From: Haplomitrium mnioides
Lineage: Eukaryota > Marchantiophyta > Haplomitriopsida > Calobryales
Assembly: GCA_049999725.1 (NCBI GenBank)
Contig: JBNGIS010024433.1
Span: forward strand, 1-27,816
Length of the DNA: 27,816 nucleotides
Direction: 5' to 3'
The notes beneath the pieces were generated by a model, which saw only the letters and a program-made list of their open reading frames with translations, was not told where the DNA came from and ran no database searches. Each line of letters starts with the position of its first letter. Position 1 is the stretch's first letter. The translations under genes and the position numbers were made by a program. Shown here in pieces: positions 1-9,142 of this stretch.

Positions 1-1245
1 GACATCTTTAATTACCATCCTGGACCCTAACAACTCTTCAGAAAGTAAGAGAAACTCGGACAACAGTAGCTTAGAGGAGGACCGGTCATCCAAGAAGAAG
101 AAAAAGCGGAAGGATCTGAAGAAGAAAAGGTAGGCCAAAAGGAGAGAGGGGATCAGCGTAAGGTAGCTAGCAAAGGAAAGTACAGAAGAAGTGAACTCGA
201 CCTCAAGACGAGCAAGAAGCAAGGGGGGAGGGATCGAATTGTGGAGCTGAGTGCCAAAATGGAGGCAATGAATATCCTCCTTGCAGGAATCAAACCAGAA
301 GGCCGGCCATTACCCACCAAGCGAGTCGGGGTGGGGTGCGTGAGTTGTAACAAACATGGCCACTTCCCTTAGGAATGCCTGGCAGAAAGTAATGTGGTCC
401 ACTACGTGAGAGAGGAAGCCCCGGAGTATGTGCGGGAAGAAGTGGAATATGTGATGGAAGAGGCCCTAGAGACGGTATATTAGATCAGTGAGGGGCCTCA
501 CACCATGTTGAGCAGGCTTGCAAGGGGGAGCGGAGGGCCAAAAAACCAGTGGGCTGCCAATCGGCCACCCCGGACAACAATTATGGTATGCTAGAATTGT
601 GACCAACCCGGCCACATTTCCTCTAACTATCCGAAGCCGCGGAAGAGCGATTAGGGCCAACCACCCATGTTGTGTTTCCAATGCAAGAAGAAGAGGCATG
701 TGATGGGTGAATTGCCCACTCAACTGAAGGCCCAATGCATCCCTAGGCCGAGGCGCAAATCCCCTCCCCATGCAATGGTCAATCTCATAGCCTTGGAGAA
801 GGAGGAAGCATAATTGCTCGGGTGGGAGACGCTCGCTCCTGAAGATTTCTTCCAAGTGGTGATCAGATTCGAGGCGAAGGCCAAGAAGAAGAGTCAGAGA
901 AAAAGTGAGCGGAAAGCCAAAAAGGGAACATCTCAATCCCCCTTGTCACGGAGTGATTTGGATTATCAGAGGGATAACCTGAAGTGGTTCTATCCTAAGC
1001 AATATGACCATGTAAGGAAGCAATTGGAGGATTTCGAAGCTCTGGAGGAGGAACAAGCAACGGTGGAGACCTTGAAGGAGGTCCACAAGCAGCACGGAGA
1101 GATCAAGGAAGCAGGGGCGAAGATCACGGGCCCAGAAGATGGAGTGAAACCTGTCCCCTACAGCATTCAGGCATATGTAAGGAACTGCTTTGCTACGGGT
1201 ACAGTGGGTCAATTGATCAAGGACAGCCCTTTATACCAAAGATAG
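1..1245 (+). pseudogene. Element 1 gag C-terminal part with three CCHC zinc knuckles
   Basis: Gag forms the cytoplasmic virus-like particle and its zinc knuckles bind element RNA. A lysine-rich stretch (about 85-130, frame 2) precedes a frame-1 region from about 241. Frame 1 holds three CX2CX4HX4C-type knuckles. The first, at 337-378, reads CVSC, GH and final EC, with a TAG inside. The second, at 589-630, has a TAG after the first Cys and the last Cys changed to Tyr. The third, at 673-714, has the last Cys replaced by Leu. Frame 1 then runs open from 814 to 1245 as a charged, coiled-coil-like segment (KKKSQRKSERK, EEEQATVETLKEV). The order suggests a Gag with three knuckles. No intact start is visible because the window begins inside the gene. 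Confidence 0.72.
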
Positions 1246-2260
1246 GTCCATGAATTGTTAATGGGAGCCAAGAGGAGGAGAAGGTTGCCCCGAGTGGGAG
1301 CTCCGACAGATCTGCAACTAGTGTGTGAAGACAAGGAGGCCTCTACGATCAACATTCAAATCGCAGGGTGCACACTATAATTGGTGCATGTAGACAAAGG
1401 GGTAGGAGTAAACATCATGGTGGAGGAGACCGCTCACAAGTTGGGAATCACAGAGTTCCAGCCCACGGCCAGAATCATGAAGCTGGCGGATGGATCCAAA
1501 GTGAAACCATTGGGTTCCCTCCTCCAAGTGCCCACCTTCATAGGAGGGAAGGAATTTAAGCTAAACTATCTGGTCATGTGGCCCGCCAGAGCCTCCCCCT
1601 ATCCTGTGCTAATTGGGAGACCCTAGTTGTATGGGGCTTGGATCTTGCATAACTGGGGGAATTCCACATTGGTGTTTGGTCCCGAGAAGACAGTAGTGCA
1701 CTATGAACTTGTCCCTCACCTGGGGGAGACCCAAACAGAAGAGGAATATGATAGTGAGTGGTCCGAAGAGGAGGAAGAGTCGGAATATCACTATTGGGTT
1801 CAGATGGTGAGCGAGGCAACAGAGGAGGACCTATCGGAAGAAGGTACGGTGTTTGTAAACCAACTTGAGATAGAAAAATGCATGGAAACAGAGCACCAGG
1901 TGAAGGAATCCACGGAAGACCTGGTACGGGATGAGAACATTAAGGCCGGAAGACATGAGAGGTCTAAAGTACCGCATCGGATGTAGGGGACGGACGCAAT
2001 GAAGTCCGAAGAATCTCCCCGGGTGAAAGGAGTGTTGTGATTGGTGACCCTGATGTAGGAGGAAGGGGCGCAATGCAGAAATGAGATGGGGGCAGTGAGA
2101 GAAGCCAAACACAAGCAAGTGGTGGTCCAAGAGGGATGAGCATTCCACATCGGATCCGAATTGCCCAGAGAATCGGAGCAAGCCATCACCTAGCTCCTAA
2201 GTAACTTTAGTGATGCCTTTGCCTGGAGTGACGTAGACTTGAAGGGAGTCCCGATGGAAT
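1246..2260 (+). pseudogene. Element 1 aspartic protease and acidic linker to RT
   Basis: The retropepsin domain would cut the Gag-Pol polyprotein. It lies at about 1340-1660 in frame 1, continuing the gag frame. The active-site region reads VDKGVGVNIM, where DSG or DGG is expected, so the catalytic motif is altered. The downstream PVLIGRP followed by an in-frame TAG at 1624 matches the conserved IG-RPWL block at the end of plant gypsy proteases; the stop replaces the Trp codon. From 1650 to 2200 the frame encodes a very acidic linker (EEEYDSEWSEEEEES) with no domain I recognise, ending just before the conserved IDLEPTA block of the RT entry region near 2275. Confidence 0.7.
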
Positions 2261-3210
2261 AGGAGGAACACCGAATTGACTTAGAGCCCACAGCAATCCC
2301 GGTAAGACAGAGACAATACAGGATGAACCCTCGCTTCTCCCTGTTAGTGAAGGAGGAAATTGACAAGCTGTTGAAGGCAGACTTCATCTACCTGGTCCTC
2401 AATAGTGAGTGGGAGTCCCCACTAGTGGTGGTACCCAAGAGGAAGTGGGGCAAGATGGTGAAAGGAAAATCCGAGTGTGCAAGGATTTTTGGAAGCTCAA
2501 TGAGGCCACGAAGAAGGACCACTATCTGTTGCCTTTCACGGATAGGGTGCTGGATTTGGTGGTAGGGCGAGAGGTGTATAGCTTCTTAGATGGGTACTCC
2601 GGGTGTAACCAAATTTGGATCAGAGAGGAGGATCAGCTCAAAATGGCATTCACCACGGAATAGGGGGTGTTTGCCTTCCAAAGAATGCCCTTCCGACTAT
2701 GCAATGCACTAGATACTTTTCAACGGATGATGATAAACATCTTCCATGACTATCTGAAGAAATTCTTGGAGATCTTCATCGACGATTTTGTGGTGTATGG
2801 GAAGTTGGAGGATCATGAGGGGGATGTGAGGCTCACCCTTCAACGGTGCAAAGAAACGAGGCTGAGATTGCATCCAAGAAAATGTTTTTTCGGAGTGAAG
2901 GAGGGGATACTCCTTGGACACTGGATCTCCAATCGAGGTATCGAAGTGGATTAAGAGAAGATAGCCGTCTGGATGAATGTCTTATTCCCCACCAACTTGA
3001 AGGAGGTGCATGGATTCTTGGGTTGCGTGGGGTACTACATGAGGTTTATCGACCAATTTGCCTTAGTGGCTTTGCCCCTCACACAGATGACAAAAGGGGG
3101 AAGCACCTTTGAAGCCACCCCCAAAAGGTTGGCGAGCTTCACAGAGTTGAAAAAGAGATTGGCAAGTGCCCTTGTGGTAGTGCCTCTCAGTTGGGGATGG
3201 GATTTTCACA
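2261..3210 (+). pseudogene. Element 1 reverse transcriptase
   Basis: This is the RNA-dependent DNA polymerase of Ty3/gypsy type. Visible blocks in order: the HRIDLEPTAIP entry motif, SPLVVVPKRKWG, then after a one-base frameshift at about 2455 (frame 1 to frame 3) KIRVCKDFWKLNEATKKDHY, SFLDGYSGCNQI (first catalytic Asp), FQRMPFRLCNALDTFQRMM, the catalytic FIDD box at 2775-2786, LHPRKCFFGVKEGILLGHW, and the thumb and connection GFLGCVGYYMRFI. In-frame stops sit at about 2661 (TAG) and 2952 (TAA). Both catalytic aspartates of the FIDD box are intact, so decay has come through stops and the frameshift rather than the active site. Confidence 0.9.
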
Positions 3211-3580
3211 TAATGATTGATGTGTCCGATTTTTGCATCGGAGCAGTACTGAGTCAGATGGATGAGAGAGGCAAGGATCATCCGATCTATTTCGCCAACA
3301 GGCTACTGGCCCTCGCAGAGAAGAATTACTCTGCTACGGATCGGGAAGCATTGGGAATTATCTATGCCTTGAAGAAATTCAGGCACTACTTGCTACATTA
3401 CAAGGTGATCTTCCATACCGATCACAATGCACCCAAGTACATGGTGAACAAACTGGATGTAACCGGTCGGATTGCGAGGTGGATGTCGCTCTTGCAAGAG
3501 TTCAACTTTGAAGTGAGAATCAAGCCATGGAGGAAGCATAGCAATGCCGACTTCTTCTCCCGAATTACTAGGCTAATCAA
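3211..3580 (+). pseudogene. Element 1 RNase H domain (open)
   Basis: RNase H removes the RNA strand during reverse transcription. It lies within the longest open stretch of the window (2973-3989, 338 codons, frame 3). The motifs are HIMIDVSDFCIGAVLSQ (first Asp), AEKNYSATDREALGIIYALK (catalytic Glu in REAL) and FHTDHNAPKYMV (Asp), ending with RWMSLLQEFNFEVRIKP and the NADFFSRI block that usually closes the domain. Its D-E-D set is conserved and no stop falls inside, which is notable beside the damaged neighbours and fits a fairly recent element. Confidence 0.88.
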
Positions 3581-4958
3581 TCCGCAAGAGGTGAACAACA
3601 AGTTCCCGGATGAAGACTTATTTCAAGTGAAAGCTAGAAGGGCTACGGATTATGCTGCAATAACAGAATTCCTCAGTTCAGCTCAAGTTCCGAAAAACAT
3701 CAGCAGGGAGGAAGCAGCCGTGTTTCTCAGGAGAATTAAGCCATACCTGTTGATCAAGGGGGTGTTGCACAAGAGGGGGTACGATGGGATGATTAGGCAA
3801 TGCCTAGAGAGAGATCAATCCACGGTGGTCATGCGAAGAGGAGAAGAGGTGAGAGGCCATTTTTGCAGTGGAGGCCACTATCCAAAAGATTTTGGATGCA
3901 AGATACTGGTGGCCTACTCTGCACAAAGATGTGCACTTCTGGATGAAGAGGTGCAACGCATGCTAAAGGACAAGGAGGCCATCAGCTAATCAACACCATC
4001 CCTTGGTCTCAATTATTCCCCTAGCACCTTTTGAAAAGTGGGGGATTGATTTCATCGGCCCAATTGCACCCTCCACCAACAGGGGCAATACATACATCCT
4101 GTTGGCCACAGATTATGCAACAAAATGGGTGGAAGCCAGAGCCACCCGGAAGGATAATACCAAGACAGTGGATGCCTTTCTGCTCATTCATGTATGAGCA
4201 GATGTTCTGCCGATTTGGGCCCCCACTGGAGTTTGTGAGTGATCAAGGTACCCACTTCATCAATCATGTAATCCGAGACCTGACTACCAAATTCTTGGTC
4301 AAGCACCGCCGTACCACAGCCTATCATCCCAAGGCAATGGGCTTTAGAGAGGGCAAATGGGATCATGGGTAAGATCCTCAGCAAGATGGTGGCAGCCAAC
4401 AAGATGGATTGGGATCTCAAGCTACTAACCACAACCCACGCCTACAATATGGTTTACAAGACCACAATGAGCCACTACCCTTATTTTTTGGTTTTCGGAC
4501 AGCACGCTCTGGTGTTAGTAGAGTATGAAGTGCCCACTAGACGATTGTTGGAGGAGAGGAGGATGGCGGAGGATCGGAGCAGGAGGGAGAGACTATACCA
4601 ACTAAAGAGCCTGGAGGAAACTAGAGAGCAAGTCCAAGAAAGATTGGAACACCAACAACAATTGTGGAAGCAACAACACGATAAGGGCCTGAAGCCAACC
4701 AACCTCTGGGAGGGGAACCTAGTGCTGTTGTATGATAGAAGGTTTGTGCACTTCCGTGGGAAGTTACACACCAGATGGATGGGCCCTTTTGTGTTGAAGA
4801 AACTGCATCAAAATAGGTCCGCATAATTGGAGACATTGAAGGGTCACAAGTTCGCCAATCGAGTGCATTTTGACCGTCTCAAGAGGTACGTAAATCAAGA
4901 GGAGGAAGGAGAGGGGAACAGGGTGATCCAATTGGAGGTTCTAGGGAGGGGGATGTAA
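3581..4958 (+). pseudogene. Element 1 integrase
   Basis: The integrase joins element DNA to the host chromosome. After a linker at 3581-3780, the N-terminal block DGMIRQCLERDQ leads into the zinc-binding region. A run of five T at 3860-3864 shifts the frame from 3 to 1, and the Cys pair then reads CNAC before a TAA. The core starts LAPFEKWGIDFIGPI (first Asp), passes a second shift near 4185 into frame 2 (FVSDQGTHF, second Asp), and a third near 4340 into frame 3 (LERANG, the Glu). The C-terminal part includes MVYKTTMSHYPYFLVFGQ, a basic coiled segment and RWMGPFVLKKL. Translation would end at the TAA at 4956-4958. No chromodomain is seen after it. Confidence 0.87.
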
Positions 4959-5128
4959 GTATGTGTACAGGTGTGTTGGGTGCATGAGTGTGTGTGGGGG
5001 TTTTGTAGAATTGCACTTCAGCAACACCGGATCGACTAGGCAGTGATCACTGCGGAGGAAGCAACCAGCGGAACCGATGAACAGAGAAGGGTGTTCGCGG
5101 GGTCGCTTCACACTCAAAGGGGGAGTTA
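4959..5128 (+). other. Element 1 3' untranslated region ending in polypurine tract
   Basis: This is the 170 bp between the end of integrase and the 3' LTR. It is GT-rich at first and then carries the polypurine tract AAAGGGGGAG at 5116-5125, where plus-strand synthesis would be primed. Element 2 has an aligned counterpart, AAAAGGGAAG at 15005-15014, the same three bases before its LTR, which supports both calls. Confidence 0.7.
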
Positions 5129-5682
5129 TATCAACCAGTGACCTGGAGCACTAAGGAAGAATTCAGAAAATCGGAAGTAGCATTGGCACAATATCCCTCT
5201 TGTAAGTGTAAAAGTACCTCGGAAGCAACGGAACGACTTCAGTTTGTAGGTACAAGCGGATAGTATGGTTCCAAGGAGCGGAACGAGATCATTGCGAAAG
5301 GAGGGAAGGGAGCAGGGGTCGCCAGCAATTGGGGGGGCACCACTCAAATTTGAAAGAAGCCAATGAGAGTCTGTAAATGTCATTGGGATGCATGAATCAA
5401 GGCCTAGCAAGGAGAAAGGAATCGCCCTCCAGAGGCAAGCGGCCGGAGGAAGAGGATCGAAGCTATGGGGCAGAAGTGCAAGAAGTGCTCAAGAGTGATG
5501 GGGATCGTAGAGCAAGCTCCCAGATGCGCGCACCAGAAGCGGAGATCAGGAAGAGAAAGGAAGGGTTAGGGCCTTCGTGAGCAACGACCAGGCCAAGGAT
5601 CAGAGGATGCTCCAATCCCTCAGGCGTGAAAAGAGTTCTACTGGGGTCCACGACCCCTTCCTTCAGTGTTCGCAAGATTCAA

Positions 5683-5876
5683 CGGATTACATGGCGTCTT
5701 CAGAGGACTCCAAGAGATTTAGCGGATTACGTGCCGTCTTTAGGGTGTCCGCTAGTTTTTGCGGGGTTGTGGCGAGCCCAAGGAGTCCACGGGTTTTTGC
5801 GGGGTTGTGGCGGGCCCAAGGAGTCCTCGGGTCTTTGCAGGGTTGTGGTGGGCCCAAGAAGTCCGCGGGTTTTTGC
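5683..5876 (+). repeat. Minisatellite in LTR1: two 40-bp then three 38-bp units
   Basis: CGGATTAC occurs at 5683 and 5723 (period 40). Then GGGGTTGTGG-type units start at 5763, 5801 and 5839 (period 38), each ending in GGGTTTTTGC or GGGTCTTTGC. The copies differ by a few bases. The array is GC-rich and CpG-containing. The same relative position in LTR2 and LTR3 holds different repeats. Confidence 0.85.
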
Positions 5877-5970
5877 GAGGCTTTACCGGAGATGTAGCAG
5901 ATGAAGGAGGCCCGCGAGGCTTTGTAGAAATGTGGCCTGCGTGGGGAGGTCTGCGGTCTTCTACGGAACC

Positions 5971-6190
5971 AGGTCAACGTGTTGATCTCCTTTCCCCTTT
6001 GAAGGCGGTATTAGAAGGCGTTGCTATGGATTACGTGGCACATTGGTAGAGTCTGTTGGATCCCTCGGGTCAGAGAGAGGTCAACCATGGAACCAAGTGA
6101 GCACGTCGGTCCGCCTTCCCCTTTGAAGACGACATTGGACAGTGCCCTAGCGGATTACGTGGCACTCTAAAAGAGCCCGGTGAATTCTTC
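5971..6190 (+). repeat. Two ~124-bp tandem units in LTR1
   Basis: TTCCCCTTTGAAG begins at 5992 and 6116, each followed about 30 bp later by GGATTACGTGGCAC and then by TTCGGGTCAG or CTCGGGTCAG. The unit resembles the ~111-bp repeat of LTR2 (GGTCCAACTTCCCCATGGAAG), so it appears to be the same ancestral unit at lower copy number. Confidence 0.75.
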
Positions 6191-6317
6191 GGGTCAGAAG
6201 GAGGTCAACCTCGGATTAGGGTCAATGCGCCAGTCCAACTTTCAGGTTGAATGCGGCGTCGGTCGGCGGCAACGGAAGAAAAGTCAACAACGGGCTCTAG
6301 GTTCTATGGGTTTCTGC

Positions 6318-6371
6318 GGACTCAAATCCACGGGAATCTTTGGACTCAAATTCGCGGGATTCCTCAGACTT
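6318..6371 (+). repeat. 24-bp direct repeat in LTR1
   Basis: GGACTCAAATCCACGGGAAT at 6318 is followed by the related GGACTCAAATTCGCGGGATT at 6342, with a partial third copy starting CAGACTT at 6365. This is a third period within one LTR. Confidence 0.7.
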
Positions 6372-7126
6372 GACCTTGTGTGACCGTTGTACTTAGAAGC
6401 AAATCGCTAATAGATGGGACAGGTGTCGCCATGTCTGGGTCCGAGCCTAACGGGAATAACGACCTCTTTCTAACAGGAAGGATTTACGGGAAGGATTTGC
6501 AACAACTGAAGCACGAGGGGTATACATCGGGGTGCTGCGACATTGTTAAGGTTGGTGTGCAAGCAAGCTAGGGACGCACATGCGATCTCGGGACAGGAAA
6601 AAACGCAACGAGGTAAGGCAGAAAGAATTTTGGTGAGAATCTACGTGAAGCGGGTGTACTCGCGCTGAGGGCTAGCAAGGGTGGAGGTGGATTGGGGGGT
6701 GCCGAGAATCGCTGGGCGGAGAGCTCTAGAGGCTTGGGCGATCCATGTGAACTCATCCCTGTGGGTGGACCAGGAGCGGAGGTAGATCGATACAGGAGAT
6801 TTGAAGAGGATCCGTTTTGTTGAGAAATCGAGAGAGGTTGCCAAGTGGGTTCTTGGGGTCGTCTCTACATTTACCTGTGCAAGAACATCAAGCCAGAGTG
6901 CTCGAAGTGTGCTCTGGTGTTATCTTTCAAGTGGAGCTGAGAAGAGGGTGGCTGCATGAGTGCTTGCACACTACGGAGAAGACTTGTTTGAGGCTCAAAT
7001 GTGGAGTGAGCTACCAGCAGTCGGGAGGGCTGTCTTCCAAAGTTGGAAGTGAAAGAAATCCTCTTCCAACCCTGAGGAAGTAAATCTAGGGCTTCTCGCG
7101 AGGGAAGTTTAAAAACTATCTGGAAG

Positions 7127-7294
7127 AAGGGTGTGTGTGTGAAGAGTGGAAGTAAGATTGAAGTGGTAAGTGGAAGAATAAAGGAGGAGTCTGTTGGGGA
7201 AATCAGTCCTAGTGGTCCTGCAAGGCCTCTGATTTTGTAGAAGTGCGATGAATGTGTGTGTTTGTTAGTGTGTGTGAGTGTGTTACATAGATTT
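7127..7294 (+). repeat. Scattered (TG)n microsatellite tracts in LTR1
   Basis: Short GT runs at about 7129-7142, 7252-7262 and 7269-7284 (GTGTGTGTG type) interrupt LTR1 just before the 145-bp repeats. They are simple sequence with no further role evident. Confidence 0.6.
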
Positions 7295-7357
7295 GAATTC
7301 TATTATATTCTATAAAACACAATTAGAACTAGGATCATACAAGTACCTATTGCTTAG

Positions 7358-7790
7358 ACCCTGGGACAGCCCTGTGAAGGTGGAGTCAAGTCTCTTGACA
7401 TAGTCCTATTACTCTGAGGTCATTGCACTATGTTCTTGAACTCTGTTTTATTGTAGGATGAACATTCTAGGTTAGAAGTAGGCAAGAAGTCTAATTGCTC
7501 AAACTCTGGGACAGCCCTGTGAAGGGGGAGTCAAGTCCCTTGACATAGTCCTGTTACCCTGGGGTCATTGCACTCTATTCCTGACTCTGTTTTATTGTGT
7601 AAGGTACATTTAATATTAGTATTAGGCAAGAATTCTATTTGATCAGATCCGGGGACATCCCTAGGAGGGGGGGGGTCAAGTCCCTTGTCACTGATTCTAT
7701 GACACAAGGATCACTGCATTCTTTCCTTTAAGTGTATACAAGGTGGCTGGGTCTAGATTTGAGACCCTTTAATTACATTGGAAGATTATC
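7358..7790 (+). repeat. ~145-bp tandem repeats in the 3' half of LTR1
   Basis: Units begin at 7358 (ACCCTGGGACAGCCCTGTGA), 7503 (ACTCTGGGACAGCCCTGTGA) and 7647 (ATCCGGGGACATCCCTAGGA). Each continues with GTCAAGTC, a GACATAGTCC-like block, GGTCATTGCAC or a variant, and CTGTTTTATTGT in the first two. The third unit is more diverged and is itself inside the larger duplication. Confidence 0.85.
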
Positions 7791-8464
7791 ACAACGATAC
7801 TTGGGTGTATGTGCATGTGTCCTCTCGCAGTGTGGATGAATGAGCAGATTGACTACTGCTGTGAATGTTGAGGTGAGGGAAGGGCTTGTAAGGTTAGAGA
7901 AAATTCCTTAAAGCCTCAAAGTGATAATTGGATAGGGGCCATCTAACAAAAAGAACCTTAATCCCTTGTTTTTGTCCTCCTCTGCCTTCCAAATGGCACC
8001 TCTGAAGTCCCATGACATAATCCAGTTACCATGGGGTCATTGCACTTTGTTCTTGACTCTGTTTTATTGTGTAAGGTATATTTAAAATAAGTATTTGGCA
8101 AGAATTCTATTTGATCAGATCCGGAGACAGCCCTAGGAGGCGGAGTCAAGTCCCTTGTCACTGATTCCGTGACACTGAGGTCATTGCATTCTGTCTTTAA
8201 GTGTATGCAAGGTGGCTAGGTCCAGATTTGAGACCTCTGAATTACATTGGAAGATTATCACAGAGATATTTGGGTGTATGTATATGTGTCCTCTCGCAGT
8301 GTGGATGAATGAGCAGATTGACTGCTGCTATGAATGTTGAGGTGAAGGAAGGGCTTGTAAGGTCAAAGAAATTCCTTAAAGCCTCAAAGTGATAATTGGA
8401 TAGGGGCCATCTCACAAAAAGAACCTTTATCCCTTGTTTTTGTCCTCCCTTGCCTTCCAAGTGG
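7533..8464 (+). repeat. 472-bp tandem duplication in LTR1
   Basis: Copy A (7533-8004) and copy B (8005-8464) align end to end: TGGGGTCATTGCACT, CTGTTTTATTGTGTAAGGTA, AAGAATTCTATTTGATCAGA, CAGTGTGGATGAATGAGCAG, GGGCTTGTAAGGT and CCTTATCCCTTGTTTTTGTC or close variants occur in both. Matching positions are offset by 472 (for example 7647 and 8119). The copies differ by scattered substitutions and small indels. The short open frames on the minus strand in both copies are duplicates of one noncoding stretch. Confidence 0.9.
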
Positions 8465-9142
8465 CACTTGTTTTATGTCAAAGCAAAGAAGTCATTATAA
8501 AATATTGACATCATTCAGTTTCTTCTTTCAGCCCAATTACCAAACGGCAACAACAAATTTTCTCTAGAAGGTGAAGCAATATTTGATGATGAAGGGAGTG
8601 CTATAATAGTAGGGGATGGATGGCATGATCAAGAGGTGCTTAGAGCATGATCAAACCACAGTAGTGAGGGAAATGAATGGAGAAAAGGTGGGAGATCATT
8701 TCACATCCGACACCACGGTGTGCAAGATGCTCGATGCGGGCTACTAGTGGCCAACCTTACACTTGGATGTCTACTTTTTTGTGAAGAAATGTGATTCATG
8801 TCAGAGGACGGGGAAACCCACAGCCTCTCAGCATCACCCGTTGGCCTTGATCATTTCATTGGCACCTTTTGAGAAGTGAGGAATCAACTTTATTGGGCGA
8901 AATATACCATCCAATCGTCAAGAAAACTACTACATTCTCCTTGCCACAAATTATGCAATGAAGTAGGTTGAGGCAAGGGCCACCTCAAAGGATGATGCCA
9001 AGACGATGGCAGCCTTCCTATACCAACATATGTTTTGTAGGTTTGAAGCACTCGTGGAGTTGGTAAGCAACAAAGATGGCTCGCATTTCATTAATCATGT
9101 GGTATAAGATTTAACCAGTAAGTACTTGATCAAGGTGAATAG
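8465..9142 (+). pseudogene. Element 2 integrase, N-terminal part
   Basis: Translation aligns with element 1 from its LFQVKAR block (here HLFYVKAK at about 8465), through FLLSAQLP and KQYLMMKGVL, then three consecutive stops, then DGMIKRCLEHDQTTVV, the zinc-binding region with KKCDSCQRTGKPTAS, and the catalytic core LAPFEK-stop-GINFIG (first Asp replaced by Asn), YYILLATNYAMK and ELVSNKDGSHFINHVV. The CX2C pair is better kept than in element 1. A 31-bp stretch present in element 1 (about 4283-4320) is missing just before element 4 inserts. The gene stops at the insertion after 9142 and resumes at 14245. Confidence 0.85.
9138..9142. repeat. Left target-site duplication of element 4 (AATAG)
   Basis: AATAG directly precedes the left LTR. 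It pairs with AACAG at 14245-14249, with one C/T difference, as expected for an old 5-bp duplication. Confidence 0.65.

Larger units (their letters stand above)
1..8464 (+). mobile_element. Element 1: Ty3/gypsy LTR retrotransposon (family A), 5' end outside window
   Basis: Domain order gag zinc knuckles, aspartic protease, RT, RNase H, integrase, polypurine tract, 3' LTR is that of Ty3/gypsy elements. The 5' LTR and start of gag lie before the window. The coding part (1-4958) is broken by many in-frame TAG/TAA stops and at least four frameshifts (near 2455, 3860, 4185 and 4340), so the copy is dead. It is better preserved and more GC- and CpG-rich than element 2, its relative at 8465-17400, which suggests later insertion. 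The 3' LTR is unusually long (3336 bp) because of internal tandem repeats, and lacks about 30 bp at its end. Confidence 0.88.
5129..8464 (+). repeat. LTR1: 3' LTR of element 1 (family A), 3336 bp, 3' end truncated
   Basis: The start is placed by alignment with LTR2 (TGTAAGTC at 15018) and the minus-strand LTR3 (TGTCAGTC from 24634 downward). LTR1 reads TATCAACC, a G-to-A change in the terminal TG. The segment 6610-7130 is clearly homologous to 16750-17260 in LTR2 and to 22840-23000 reversed in LTR3. The 3' part (about 8380-8464: AAAGTGATAATTGGAT, GGGGCCATC, CCTTCCAAGTGGCA) matches the last part of LTR3, but the final ~30 bp ending GGGGCATGACA are missing, and element 2 coding sequence begins instead. 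The extra length comes from tandem repeats listed separately. I see no promoter I can defend. Confidence 0.82.

Noticed and set aside
466-936. A 156-codon minus-strand open frame
   Set aside because: It is antisense to the element 1 gag region with its zinc knuckles. Leu-rich text arises from reading acidic/lysine-rich coding sequence backward.
1574-2189. Minus-strand open frames of 81-129 codons
   Set aside because: They are shadows of the acidic protease-RT linker of element 1.
7988-8010. TGGCACCTCTGAAG after copy A as a primer-binding site following an LTR end
   Set aside because: The duplication continues straight into copy B, the tract lacks a convincing match to a plant tRNA 3' end, and no gag follows.
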